Positions 1-11,223 of a stretch of 64,000 nt of DNA are shown here, piece after piece. Source of the DNA: Coriolopsis trogii (lineage: Eukaryota; Basidiomycota; Agaricomycetes; Polyporales; Polyporaceae). The translations under genes and the position numbers were made by a program. The stretch's first letter is position 1. The number at the start of each line of letters is the position of its first letter. The stretch lies in NCBI GenBank assembly GCA_020543525.1, contig JAHYIO010000004.1, forward strand, positions 1,922,001-1,986,000. The letters are read 5' to 3'. The notes under the pieces are model-generated. The model was not told the DNA's origin. It saw only the letters and a program-made list of their open reading frames with translations, and searched no databases.

Positions 1-127
1 TAATAGTACCTACTACGCTGAGTCGTTAAGCACCCCGTAAGTAGTGACCAATTGGACCACGGACCTGCCTCCGCCGCTTGGATGATTCCGTGTGTCATTG
101 GCCAATAGACAGTGTGCCTTGCCAAGG

Positions 128-137
128 TATATAAAAA
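128..137 (+). promoter_or_regulatory. TATA box of terpene synthase 1
   Basis: A clean TATATAAAAA stretch lies 73 bp before the chosen start codon at 210. The position is normal for a basidiomycete TATA promoter. It supports 210 as the true start region of the terpene synthase. Confidence 0.6.
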
Positions 138-209
138 GCTCGTCAACGATGTAGCCTCTCTGTAGAACCTACCAGCCTTGTAACACTCACCGTCGCTTGC
201 ATACCAGTC

Positions 210-1454
210 ATGTCAAACATACTCTCTATCCCGAAGACGTTAGAAGACTGGCCACTTCCTCGTCGTATCTCTCCGTACTATGAGGAAGTGTCGAGGGACT
301 GTTCGGAATGGCTTAAATCGCTCGGTCCTATCTTCAATCTTCCTGCTACCGTTGAGGCCTACAACGACGCAAAGTTTGGTACGCCACCGTGTCAGCGAGT
401 TCAAAGGCTACATCGACTAATAGGGCAACAGATTTACTGACCGCACTCACCTTTCCGGCTCATACCAAAGGCAATAATTTCTGTGGCACCTCTGCTGTGC
501 GACATGGCTATGCTGACAGTTGACACAGAACAATTCACATCGGCGTGCAGGTTCATGCATGTACTTTGGGTCTTCGAAGAGTGCACGGATGCAATCGACG
601 AGGCCGGAGCCAGAGCCCTAGCAGACATGGTCTCCACTATACTTCACGACCCGTGGATGCCACGCACCAAGAACGAGACGCCACTTGGAGAACTGACTAG
701 ACAGTGAGTAGAGACGATGAGTACGCGGCGCAGCATGCAAGACACTCACGATCATGTTGAATCCCAGATTCTGGATGCGTACAGTACAGCAGACCACGCT
801 GACCGGACGCGCCCGCTTCGAGCGTTCCATGAGCTTGTGGATGACAAGTGTAGTGGGCGAAGCTCGGGACCGTGAGCAGGGCCGACTGCGTACAATGGAT
901 GAGTATATGGCGCAGCGGCGCTACACAGTCGGCGTAGAGCCCTGTTACGCGTTTGCAGCAGTCGCAATTGACCTCCCCAACGAGGTCTATGAACACCCGT
1001 TGGTTGCATCTCTGCGGAAGGCTGTGGTAGATCTTATCATCTATGACAACGTGAGTACAAAAGTTGCTCGAACGCGCTCACTGCTTGGTAATGACTCTGA
1101 CGTCGCCCACAGGACCTCGTTTCGTACAAGAAAGAGGTAGCGGCCGGGGACTTTTGCAACATTATAGCAATAGCAATGAACGAGTACGGCTTCAAGTTGG
1201 ATGAGGCCTGTGCATGGCTCGTTGCGCGACACAAGGAGTGTGCAAGCCGAGCGCTGGCAACTTGGCCGAAAGTCCTGGCGCTGTCTTTCACGCCGAAGAT
1301 CGACAAAGACTTGGCTTTCTTCCTGGACTATGTCATGAACTGGCCGCGTGCGAATGTTTGCTGGGGCTACGAAGGTCGGAGGTACTTTGGCAGTGATGGA
1401 TTACGTGTTCAGCAGGAGAGGGTCGTGGAGTTGCTGCCTGCGGGGAAAGACTGA
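210..1454 (+). CDS. sesquiterpene synthase 1 (trichodiene-synthase-like, class I)
   Basis: Five exons (210-378, 432-470, 529-703, 768-1050, 1113-1454) give 335 residues, the usual length for basidiomycete sesquiterpene synthases, which cyclise farnesyl diphosphate in the cytosol with bound magnesium. The N-terminal DWPLPRR motif, the NSE metal site N222-D-L-V-S226-Y-K-K-E230 and a C-terminal RRYFGSDG stretch are all present. The aspartate-rich motif reads EECTD at 86-90, where the family has D(D/E)xxD, so its first metal ligand is Glu instead of Asp. Intron 2 (471-528) has a GC donor. Exons 1 to 4 have exactly the same lengths as in terpene synthase 2 (25003-26270), so the two are paralogues. 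The fold assignment is firm; product and activity cannot be read from sequence, and the Asp-to-Glu change could lower or alter activity. Confidence 0.9.
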
Positions 1455-1970
1455 TTAGTGGTGTTCAAATGATATACTCGGTGGGCATCATCGTGTACTT
1501 CGTCGTGCTCGGTAAAATCTTGAAGTATCATTGTATGCTGCTTGATGCGATAATATGCAGGCGTCGAGGCAAAGCATTCGGGTGCCACCTCGCGTTGCGA
1601 GAAAGGACGCATACATATGTGAGATGGAATACCGAGGCTTGGAAGTGAGCCAGGAGGGCATTTGTACAACGGAGCGAGCAGTCAGAAACATAGAAGACGT
1701 GTAAACGAGAACATGCCTCTTATACTCTTCGATGCTGCAGAACGAGACGCTCTGCGCTGACCAGTCTATTGCAACGTTCCACGGTCCACGCCGGATGGAT
1801 CTTTCCTCCCGTAGCTTCCCCATGTCACAAGGGACAGATTAACCCTGAATGACATCCTCACAACACATAGATGCCACAAAGAGCGTCGGACAGCCCCTAT
1901 GTACTAGCAGCGGATCGAGCGATAGGGCTCACGATGTCTCTCGTTCAGTCTGCAAAGAATCAGACACGAC
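1455..1970. other. intergenic, no gene seen
   Basis: Downstream flank of terpene synthase 1. No convincing coding exon. A 17-bp string around 1912-1928 recurs near 23396-23412, beside the other terpene synthase locus. Confidence 0.5.
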
Positions 1971-2207
1971 TCACCTTACGTAGCCATGTTTTCTTCTGCC
2001 GGTCGTGTTGATAACACCAAATGGAACGTGCACTTCAGACAGATGAGAGGCGTCGAACTTACAGGAAGACTGGACGAAGGCGAGAGGAATATCGTAGGCG
2101 AGTTCAGGTTCAATCTCAGGCTGCCGCGGAGCGCGAACTAATTTGTCGGAGATGACGGCATTTTCCGCAACCAGCATACGGCCGTCGCATCTCCCTCCAT
2201 GCGACAC
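1971..2207 (-). pseudogene. relic exon of an unrecognised gene (copy A)
   Basis: The minus strand has an open stretch ending at a donor-like GTAAGT near 2063. Before the donor it reads PELAYDIPLAF. A similar exon-like stretch (TYDLPIVVDLTF, then GTAAGG) lies on the minus strand near 23750-23900. No complete gene can be built around either. I do not recognise the family, and the similarity was judged by eye. It may be the leftover of a gene that travelled with the terpene synthase duplication, or chance. Confidence 0.25.
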
Positions 2208-3663
2208 AAGTTAATACGCAGTCCAGAACGTCTCCCCGCTAGCCTCCGCCTCCGCCTCCAGCGTGTCCAAAACATAGCAAAACATACGTTTCCATCACCT
2301 CAACCAGCACCCGCGGCACGAGTGCCCGACCCGCCTCTGGCCCATCGCACGAGTCCAGGACGTCATGCAGCATTTCCGGACGCACCGCCGTATTTCACAA
2401 CGGTTAGCGCAGCAAGTCCGCATATCAAGCAGCGCGCGCGTGGCGGCCCCGCAGATCAGGTCGTGCTCTTCGTGGGAGAGGTCGAGCAGCGCGTCGAAGT
2501 AGTGGCGGAATCGGCCGGGTATATGAATCTTGCCTAGATGCGCTTCCGCTCCTGTGCGGCGACGGCGAATGCAATGCGGGAAGGTGTCACGTTTGGGTCA
2601 TATCGGTGAGGAGACACGCATATGAGCAACACGCACCGTAGCGGAGGGCGCTGCCGAGGTGCACGTTTGCCCACATGAGCAGCTGCCCGAGTCGGAACGC
2701 GAGGTCGTCGTGGCCCAGCACGTCCTGGTGCAGCCCCACGTGGGCGAGCGTCATCAAGAGCGCATTGCTCCCTACCGCGTCGTCCGACATTGCCGCAAAG
2801 TACAGGTACTGGTCGACGTGGCCCACGACCGCAGCCCACTCCGGACCCCTCCTGCCCGGGTCGATTGTGAGGAGGGAGAGCTGGACGTCGCTCCACAAAC
2901 GTTCCCCTGCAGCATGAGCAGGAGCGGGGCGAGTTTCGGGCCCCAGGGCCGCTTGTTTATGGCGTATATGCGCTGGAAGCACTGCACGATCGATCCGTGA
3001 AGCACACCAGGCGTCGTCTGTACTCATCGTGGTCAAGTATGCGGTCATGACCATCGAGGCCTCGAGGTTCTCGCGTCTCGCGCGGATGATGTAGTGCTCG
3101 CGGCCGCGCCATGTTAGAGCACGGCTGGGATTGCAAAATACGAAGTTGACGAGGCGTTCGATGTAGTGCATGAGCTGTCTGACTTGTGTGTGCGCCTTGC
3201 GGTGCGACCATGCGAACTTCCGGACAAGCATATCGAGGTGACGATGTAGCCGATGCAGGGCGCGCCTTCAATGCGCTCTGCGTAATGAAGGAGAACCCGG
3301 AGGACAGAGGTGATATCTTGAGAGGTAGCTGCAGATGTATTGGTGAAAGAATTCTATCAAGAAGGAAGCGAAAATCGCGACTGTATGTGTCCGACAGTCC
3401 GATGAAGACTTCACAAGAGGACCAGCGGCGGGCAGAAGAGCGAGCTGCAGGAGAAGAGGAAGTATGGCGACAATCTCAGCGACATGCCAGGTTGTCGAGG
3501 CGATACTGGCGAAAGCGGGCGATTTCACGATATCGATGTGCCAGAGAGACCGCCAGACTTGTACTCGTTCAACCAATGCTTCACCATGATACAAATTAAA
3601 GCACTGACTCAACAAAAATGTAGTATTCCTCAGAAAGACGGCTAAGTTGAAGTCGGGGGACAT
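2208..3663 (-). pseudogene. decayed DUF6535 membrane protein gene
   Basis: On the minus strand this stretch matches most of the DUF6535 gene at 30247-32479. Recognisable pieces, in coding order: a broken membrane segment (WHVAEIVAILPLLLQLALL, about 3490-3440), the post-membrane block (NPSRALTWRGREHYII, about 3130), LLTIDPGRRGPEW (about 2860), then the C-terminal exon with homology ending near 2210. Two shifts of frame near 3000 and 2900 break the middle, the last exon is full of stops, and the N-terminal DUF6535 signature is missing. It is a dead, inverted copy about 27 kb from its closest relative in the window. Confidence 0.85.
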
Positions 3664-3857
3664 CTGGTGTTCGGCTTGTGCAAACGTGGCCGGATGAGGA
3701 GCAATCTTCTCACGGCAGGAGATGGCGAGTCGATAACGTCACTCGTCTGCAGCAGCTCAGGCACTGCTCAGGCTCATCCAACGTTCCCTCAGAGCAACTT
3801 CCAGGATGACAAAGCGTGAGATGACGAATGTTATCGAACAAGCACCGGTTCTGGCAC

Positions 3858-3866
3858 ATATAAGAG
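3858..3866 (+). promoter_or_regulatory. TATA-like element of dehydrogenase 1
   Basis: ATATAAGAG about 90 bp before the start codon at 3954. Position and sequence fit a TATA element. Confidence 0.4.
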
Positions 3867-3953
3867 AACTGGAAAGGTACCCTATTGCACATCCTCCCTT
3901 TCCTGCCAATCCCCACTTCATACCTTTGACGCTGCAACAAGTTACAACACTCC

Positions 3954-5326
3954 ATGTCTGTCCCGCAAACCACCCGCGAGTACCGTCTTCCAAAGGTAAG
4001 AGCTGTGCGATGGGTTGCCGCGCCACGACGTCGATCACTGATGCGCACATGCGCACATGTCTATCCCCGGATGCATGATGAACAGGTTGATGGCTTCCAC
4101 AATCTCACCCTGAAGGAGGCACCAATCCCCAAGCTGAAGACCACGGAGGTCCTCGTCAAAGTCCACGCTGTATCGCTCCAGGTTCGCATGTTGCTCTCTT
4201 CTTCATCCAGCCCGGTTCTGACAGGCCTCCTTTTCGCATGTAGTACCGTGACCTCATCGTTGCGAAAGGCCAATATCCGCTCGGCCAAAAAGAAAACCCC
4301 GTCCCGGGCTCGGACTTGGCAGGCGAAATTGTCGCACTTGGAGAGGACGTCAAGGGCTGGAAGGTCGGCGACCGCGTCTGCTCCAACTTTGCTACCGATC
4401 ACGTCTTTGGGGACGTGACCGAGGAGATCAAGGCGACCGGACTTGGAGCACCCATCGATGGTGTGCTGACAGAGTACAAAGTGCTCCCAGCTCATGTAAG
4501 GCCTCTTCTATCACCGCCCTTTAGTAATCACAGTGCTGACGCATTTTGTTGCTTAGGCTCTCGTCAAGGTCCCTGAGCATCTGAGCTATGTGGAAGCTTC
4601 GACTCTCCCGTGTGCGGCGCTCACCGCTTACAACGCGTTGATCGGCCTGGTCCCGCTGAAGGGTGGAGACACCGTCCTCGTACAGGGTACCGGAGGTGTC
4701 TCGATCTTCGGTCTCCAGCTCGCCGTGGCCTCCGGCGCGACTGTTATCGCCACCTCGTCTTCGGACAAGAAGCTCGAGATTGCGAAGAAACTTGGTGCGA
4801 CGCACACCATCAACTACAAGACGACCCCAGATTGGGACGAAGAAGTCCTGAAGATCACCAACGGTCGTGGCGTCGACCATATCATCGAAGTCGGTGGGCC
4901 GGGCACGATCATGAAGTCCCTGAATGCCGTGCGGTATGGAGGGTTCATCCACGTCATCGGTTTCGTTGCAGGGGTATGTCCTACTTCTAATATGAGATGA
5001 TCGAGAGATGCTTGCTCACCTTGGGGACTTTACAGCAAGCGGACACGAGCCCGTTGCCGGGTAAGGTTCTCTCGAAGGCGGCGGTAGTACGCGGTATACT
5101 CATCGGCTCTCGTGCTCAGTACGTGCACATTCTCCCATGGTACTTTCACCTGCGCTGATCACGCTTTCGCCATAGATTCGAGGACATGAACCGTCTCATC
5201 ACCGCAGTGAAACTGAAGCCCATCGTCGACAAAGTATTCAACTTCGAGAACGCCCGGGCGGCGTACGAGTACCTGGACAGCCAGCAGCATGTCGGGAAGG
5301 TCGTCATCAAGGTGTCGAAAGACTGA
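3954..5326 (+). CDS. medium-chain NAD(P)-dependent dehydrogenase/quinone reductase, copy 1
   Basis: Six exons (3954-3995, 4086-4181, 4244-4495, 4557-4973, 5036-5118, 5176-5326) encode 346 residues. This is the MDR superfamily: an N-terminal GroES-like half (PGSDLAGEIVALG, VGDRVCSNF) and a Rossmann half with the dinucleotide motif GTGGVS at 174-179 and GRGVDHIIEVGG. The Cys/His ligands of the catalytic and structural zinc sites of classical alcohol dehydrogenases are not seen, so a zinc-free reductase acting on a ketone, quinone or enal is likelier than a true alcohol dehydrogenase. All six exon lengths equal those of copy 2 (7012-8384). The natural substrate is unknown. The terpene synthase upstream makes a role in terpenoid processing possible but unproven. 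Confidence 0.92.
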
Positions 5327-5514
5327 CCTTGTCTCCGATCCATGCTTTGCAAAGTCGAAGAAGTAACCTCGCTTGAACCTTTGTATCAGTATCGATCTGT
5401 ATCATCTACCAAGAATAAGAATGACCCGTGGCAATTCCTGCTCCTTATCACCGCACCGTGCAATCAGTGCAGAACGATTTCTACAACTTCATCTCCCGAT
5501 TCAAATGAACGCTC

Positions 5515-6055
5515 AAGGTATTCACGCGAGGACCGACCGTGATCGCCACCTCTTTGTCACACAAGCAGCTCAAGATCGCGACGAAGTTGGGTGCGACGCA
5601 CACCACCGAACAAAAGACGAAAAGTGTTGAGGCTCAAGAACGGCGGCAGAGTCGACCATGTCATCGAGGTTAGTGGACTCCCTGCGGCATAGAGGCTTCG
5701 TCCACATAATCGGCTTTGTCGCGGAGGTGAGTACGATCCAAAAAATAGCACCCGAGGGACTGCTGCTCGCCACGTTAACTCCGTAGCGGACACGAGCGCG
5801 TTACCGGTCACCGGTCAAGGTCATCTGAGTCCACGGACACCGTAGCGCGCGGCATCCTATCAGCTCGCCTACTCAGTACGTCTTCATCGCTGAGCGGGTC
5901 ACATAGTCGTCGTTGACTCTCGGGACACCGGATGAACCGCCTCGTCACCGCCGTGAAGTTGAAGCCCGTCACTGACCCGCAAGGTGTTCGACTTCGAGAT
6001 GCTCAGGCGGTGTACGAGTAATTGGAGAGCCAGCACCACGTCGAGGCGGTCCTCA
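5515..6055 (+). pseudogene. decayed copy of the medium-chain dehydrogenase
   Basis: Fragments line up in order with the 3' half of both neighbouring dehydrogenases: the TVIATS / KKLEIAKKLGATHT region (about 5535-5610), the DHVIEV and GFVHVIGF region (about 5655-5730), the exon 5 remnant (about 5785-5880) and the last exon (about 5930-6050). Stops and frame changes occur throughout, the 5' half is absent, and the final YEYLDSQQHV region contains a stop. It is a truncated, inactive tandem copy between the two intact ones. Confidence 0.85.
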
Positions 6056-6886
6056 CAGGGGTTTTTTGGAAGGACTAAAATGGTCCCAGGCTATGGTTGC
6101 GCAAATGCAGACGTGGTCAAGATCCACTGTTCGTGATTGTGAAGCTACAGGGTCTCCCCCGCTACTCCGAGTCGTTGGATTGAGGGCGTCTTCGATGCTT
6201 GGCGTGTCGACGGCGGTGAACGAGAGACAGATAGCGCGGGTTCTGAGTCGCAGGCCTGCGCGGAGGCGTTGTACAGGCTATTTGGACCAACTGTCAGGCG
6301 TATCTGCACTGAGCTGCACTGTGAAGGCTTTTGACAGTGCAACTCAGTGCCGACGGTGCCCGTATTTCTGTAGCTTTCATTTATGTGGGCTCAGCCAAAG
6401 AAGGGTTATGTAGACGCTTTTGCTCGCAGTCCTTCCAGGCGGATAGAGGTGGGCACCGTACGCCAAAGCTCGGTTATTTCCATGGCACTCCTGCTGATTC
6501 CCAGGTGTTTAGTCGCGACTAAGAATAATCAGTTCTGCCCGAGGGACTTATCCTATGCCCGAGGCGGCGAAGTTGCGAACGAGTCTGATGTCCCCCTGCA
6601 CCGGTGTATGCCGGCGGGAATTATGGTTGTGTTGAATTCAATTGTGGCTCGAGAGAGCTCGAGGGAAAAGAGGCGCTCCCGAGGACCGGTATATGACTAC
6701 AGGAACTCACTTCTTCGAAGCATCCGTCGGTTGTATGCTAGAGTCCGACCGGAAGAGAAAGTGAATGGAATGCCTCAGTTGTGTCATCCCTAGGCCTTCT
6801 CCGGTCAACTGTCAGCAATTTGCAAAAAGGGGGCTTTTCGGATTGTCGTAACCAACATGCTCAGGACACCACTGTCGACGCACATG
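6056..6886. other. intergenic, no gene seen
   Basis: Open frames on both strands are short, lack family features and have no plausible splice partners. The stretch holds the distal promoter of dehydrogenase 2. Confidence 0.5.
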
Positions 6887-6895
6887 TATATATAC
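6887..6895 (+). promoter_or_regulatory. TATA box of dehydrogenase 2
   Basis: TATATATAC about 117 bp before the start codon at 7012. Confidence 0.45.
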
Positions 6896-7011
6896 TCTGA
6901 ACGTGGAGGTTGCATCCTATCGTTGACCTCTACCTTGCCATTCAGCGTATCCGCTCGAAAGCACGTCGACCTTCGCATCGAGAACCTACCCATCTCATTC
7001 TGCAGACAACC

Positions 7012-8384
7012 ATGTTCATCCCGCAAACTACCCGCGAGTACCACCTACCGAAGGTGAGAGCGCCGTACAGCGGGTGATTGTGCCTTTATGCAGTCTATCA
7101 TTGACCGGAGTACCCCTGGCTTGTCTACAGGCCAATGGCGTGCAAAGCTTGACGCTGAAAGAGTCGCCGGTCCCAAAGCTGAAGGCGAATGATGTCCTCG
7201 TCAAGATTCACGCTGTCTCCCTCAACGTGAGCACTATCTACCTCTGCATTCTACAGGTTACAGTTCCACTCACCAAGCGTTTCCCGCCGCCAGTATCGCG
7301 ACCTTGTGGTAGCGTTAGGCCAGTACCCGCTCAATCAAAAGGAGAACCCGGTTCCAGGTTCGGACATGAGCGGCGAGATCATCGCCGTTGGACAGGACGT
7401 CAAAGGGTGGAATATCGGAGACCGCGTCTGTTCCAACTTTTTCACCGACCACATTTTTGGGGACCCCACTGCGGAAATCATGGAGACCGCTCTCGGGGCG
7501 CCGATCGACGGCGTTCTGACGGAGTACAAGATACTCCCTGCGCAGGTAAAAAGTCTTCGGCCAGTATTCCTCGGTGGACAGAGAACTCATGCGACACCTT
7601 GTATAGGCTCTTGTTAAGATCCCTGAGCACCTAAGCTACGCAGAAGCGTCGACCTTGCCTTGCGCGGCACTAACTGCTTACAACGCCCTGTTCGGCTCAG
7701 TCCCGCTGAAAGGTGGAGACACCGTCCTCGTTCAGGGCACAGGTGGCGTCTCCATCTTTGCCCTACAGCTTGCGGTCGCCTCAGGAGCAATTGTTATTGC
7801 TACTTCCTCGTCGGACAAGAAGCTTGAGATTGCGAAGAAGCTGGGCGCAACGCACACCATCAACTACAAGACGACCCCAGACTGGGACAAGGAAGCCCTC
7901 AAGCTAACGGATGGACGTGGGGTCGACCACGTCATCGACGTTGGAGGGTCGGGCACGATGTCGAAGTCTCTCAACGCTGTGCGAATTGGAGGTTTCGTCC
8001 ACGTCATCGGGTTTCTTGCTGGAGTGAGTTCAAGTCATTTGGGGATTGAGCAGGAATATTACTCACCAGTGAGTCCGCTCCGCAGCAAGGTGATACGGCC
8101 ATGCTTCCACTCCGGATCCTCTCAAAGCTCGCGGTAGTGCGCGGCATCGGCGTAGGCTCTCGTACTCAGTGCGTGCTCACTGTCCGGTCCATACTGCTTC
8201 GTATGCTAGAGACTGACTAGTTCTCCACCTTAGATTCGAGGATATGAACCGCTTCCTCTTCGCGGTGAAGATGAAGCCCATCGTCGACAAGGTATTCGAC
8301 TTTGAGGACCTGCAAGCTGCGTACAGGTATCTCGGGACTCAGCAGCATGTCGGAAAGATCGTCATTAAGGTCTCCAAGGACTGA
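7012..8384 (+). CDS. medium-chain NAD(P)-dependent dehydrogenase/quinone reductase, copy 2
   Basis: Six exons (7012-7053, 7131-7226, 7294-7545, 7607-8023, 8086-8168, 8234-8384) give 346 residues, matching copy 1 exon for exon in length and phase. The dinucleotide motif GTGGVS and the TSSSDKKLEIAKKLG segment are unchanged. Differences cluster in the exon 5 peptide (QGDTAMLPLRILSKL against QADTSPLPGKVLSKA) and near the predicted substrate pocket, which may mean altered specificity. Its own TATA box suggests independent expression. Substrate and pathway cannot be named from sequence. Confidence 0.92.
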
Positions 8385-8399
8385 GCACGGGTTCGATAG

Positions 8400-8990
8400 A
8401 CCATGCGCTAAGAGTCGAGTTAGTGGTAGTAGCTCCGCGTTGTTCGTTTTGAATCACATCATAAGAGATTCGGTGATGCCTCGAACGATCAGTATCGCCG
8501 TAATACACACGACCGAGGACTCCAGCATGAACTTGAAGTGGGCGTTGAAATTGGAGAGCTCCTAGTATGATTGTATCTCGCAAAGAGACGGCGGAATAGG
8601 TTGAAGTTGATGATTCAAGATCTAGAGAGAACGAGCGATGGTGGTGTTCGAGAGAGGTGTTTGTCCGCAGATTGCCGCCGGAATACGGTCGGCTTAGGTG
8701 GAGCGCCTGCGCTCGTGCCAGATCAGGAGATGTTGAGCACTGTCCTAGCGCTGCTCCGGACACTCTACCATCTTATAGACTTCGACGCGATTGCGAAGAT
8801 GACTAGGATAACACCACACGCGGTCAGCATTGCGATGCTGCTCCCGTCGACATCCAGCGAGCTCATGCTGACCACCGGTTGTCCTCTCGTAGGCGCCGTC
8901 TTGAACTGGCTGGGCTTTGCTCAGATATGTACGCGCACATTTCCGTTCGCAGCGTACTGCTTATTATTATTCACAATTTGTTCGGGTTGT
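8400..8990 (-). pseudogene. possible remnant of a DUF6533-like membrane protein
   Basis: Read on the minus strand, disconnected frames give a hydrophobic helix (IAMLTACGVILVIFAIASK, about 8840-8790), an LRTNTSL motif (about 8670) and a closing segment like SSVVCITAILIVRGITESL (about 8520-8460). In that order these resemble the last part of the basidiomycete DUF6533 family. Frames are interrupted and no start or splice set restores one protein. The identification is tentative. Confidence 0.25.
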
Positions 8991-9626
8991 GAGAGGACAG
9001 AGTCATGGTTTCTGATGTGCCGGCTTGCTTAGTAAGATATCGCATACTCAGAAAAAGTGGCTGTAAGACCATACTTCAGGATACCCGTATAGCCCACGAG
9101 TTGAGTGGTCCTGACTCGGAAAGTGAGCGTTACTCGGCCCGTCCCCGGCCCTCAATAGGGCGCCAGAATATGAACTCGAGTGAAGCTGCGAAGTTTGGAC
9201 GTCCAACATGACATGTTGAGTCTACATACCACGACGAACCAACTCGTCTATCGTCGATGCTGTCCCTCCCTCCCAAGAACTCCAGCAACGCAGCACCTAT
9301 ACATGAACTCGACAAAGAGGACTCGGAAGTGGAACCGGTACTATCATCATGATGATCCCGCGATAGGAGACGCAATCACTGACAATTCCGATGTACGTAC
9401 GGTTGCATCAAAGTGAGTTCCAGAGCGGGATGATGCTATACGGCTGGGAGAACATGACTGAAAATACGAGTCCTTGTACAGAAGTCGTGCTAAGTCTGAA
9501 CAGCATCCGCCATGAGATTGCCACGAGGAAGCTTCAGGAACAACGCACTTAGCGCTCGCACAACGATAAAATCTCAGCTTGACATCAGCACACGCCCGTC
9601 GTTCGCGGCCATCCCTCGCCCTCTCG
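8991..9626. other. intergenic, no gene seen
   Basis: Upstream region of GH16 gene 1. No strong TATA element or coding exon is visible. Confidence 0.5.
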
Positions 9627-11223
9627 ATGTATACGCCTGTTCTACTCGCCTCCACCCTCCTGTTGGTGACAAGCCCAACCTGGGCGATCTACAGCCTGGT
9701 CCGCGAGTACTCCGGGCAACAATTTTTCGACGGATGGATTTTTGCAGATGGCTATGACAATACGACAAACGGTCAGCTTCACAGCACTCTTATTTTGGAT
9801 TAGCCTTGTTTATGTGTCTGCAAATCTCAAATACTGCATGTCAGGTGCCGTCAATTGGCTGAACGAGACAGCTGCGAAAGCAGAGAACCTCACCTTCTTC
9901 AGCAGTCGAGGCAACCCGGTGATCAAAGTCGACGACACCAAGAACCTGCCGAACGCCACCACTTTCGAGGGGCAGTTGAAGCGCGACTCGGTACGTCCTG
10001 TGGCTGTATTTGTTCTCACCTCCACGTTCACACTCATGTTTGTGATCGTCCAGGTCTCCCTGACCTCGTCCGACTTCTACGGCATCGGCAGCGTCTTCAT
10101 CATCGACATTGTCCATGTCCCATTTGGCTGCTCCGTCTGGCCGGCGTTCTGGACGCGCGGTCTTGACTGGCCACATGACGGCGAGATCGACATCCTCGAA
10201 AGCGTCAACATCCGTTCGTTCAACCAGATGGCGCTTCACGCGGATCCCGGGTGCGTGCAGCCTCCGGGCGTGTTGCAGCTTGGGAAGACGACAGGAACGG
10301 ACTGTTCCGCAGGGCGCAACTCGAGCATTGGATGTGCGGTACAAGAGACGAAACCGAACAGCTTCGGGGCAGGGTTCAATGATGCCGGAGGAGGCGTGTT
10401 CGCCACGCAGTTTGATGTTGCTGGCATCTTGTGAGTCGCCCACTGCTCGTGTGACACTGACGCGCATGCTAATTCCGGTTGTTGTGCAGCATCTGGTTCT
10501 GGAGCGTGCGTTAACAGATGCTCTCGATGCCTGGATGATCGTTTGTAACTGTATCACAGCGAAACGACATTCCGGATAGCGTGAAGGGAGCCAGCGATGC
10601 AATAGACACGACGTCGTGGGGTACGCCCTCCGCGGCATGGCCTGCATCGGGGTGCGACCCGAGCAAGTACTTCAAGGCGCAGCAGCTCGTGCTCGACATT
10701 ACGCTCTGTGGCGACTTGTACGTCACCTTCACGCTCTTTGCGGGCACGTTTTGATGAGTTTTGTGTTCATCTCCAGCGCTGGAGACCCTGGAGTATACGG
10801 CTCGTCTGGGTGTGTGAAACCGAACGATCCCAGGCCAATCACGCCAAACACCTGCGTAAGTCTGGATGCCTTCTGCGCGTCCTTCGTTCTTCGTTCTTGA
10901 TCGTTCTGTCTGCTCCACAGTATACCGACAACGTGAACGGCACTGGCGCGAACTTCGCCGAGGCGTACTTCGAGATCAGCTACGTCAAGGTCTACTCCGT
11001 CAACGACAGCGTCCTCACCCCGACCGTCTCTGGGGATAGTACCGTGCTCGCGACGGCCACGTCCTCATCGACACCGACGAGCGCAGCAGGGGGAAGTGCG
11101 TCGACTGACACGAGCAGTGGTGATGGAACCAATGCTGCGACTACCGCTATCTCTGCTCCTAGCTCTGCGGTATCGGCATTCTATACGACATTCGGAGCTG
11201 TGCTTTTTTGGTCACTGATGTGA
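9627..11223 (+). CDS. GH16 family beta-glucanase, GPI-type, copy 1
   Basis: Seven exons (9627-9771, 9845-9990, 10054-10430, 10490-10505, 10560-10717, 10777-10855, 10921-11223) encode 407 residues. A signal peptide (about 1-20, ending TSPTWA) leads into a GH16 laminarinase-type domain. The signature GEIDILES places nucleophile Glu141 and acid/base Glu146; CSVWPAFWTRG upstream is typical of fungal endo-1,3(4)-beta-glucanases. The C-terminus is Ser/Thr-rich and closes with a hydrophobic tail (FGAVLFWSLM), as expected for GPI anchoring to membrane or wall. Exon 4 is only 16 nt (peptide IWFWS). Likely role: remodelling or cutting beta-1,3/1,4- or 1,3/1,6-glucan at the cell wall. The tandem paralogue is at 15583-17265. 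Confidence 0.92.

Noticed and set aside
3186..3599. 137-codon plus-strand frame
   Set aside because: Lies opposite the DUF6535 pseudogene and is explained as its reverse-strand shadow.
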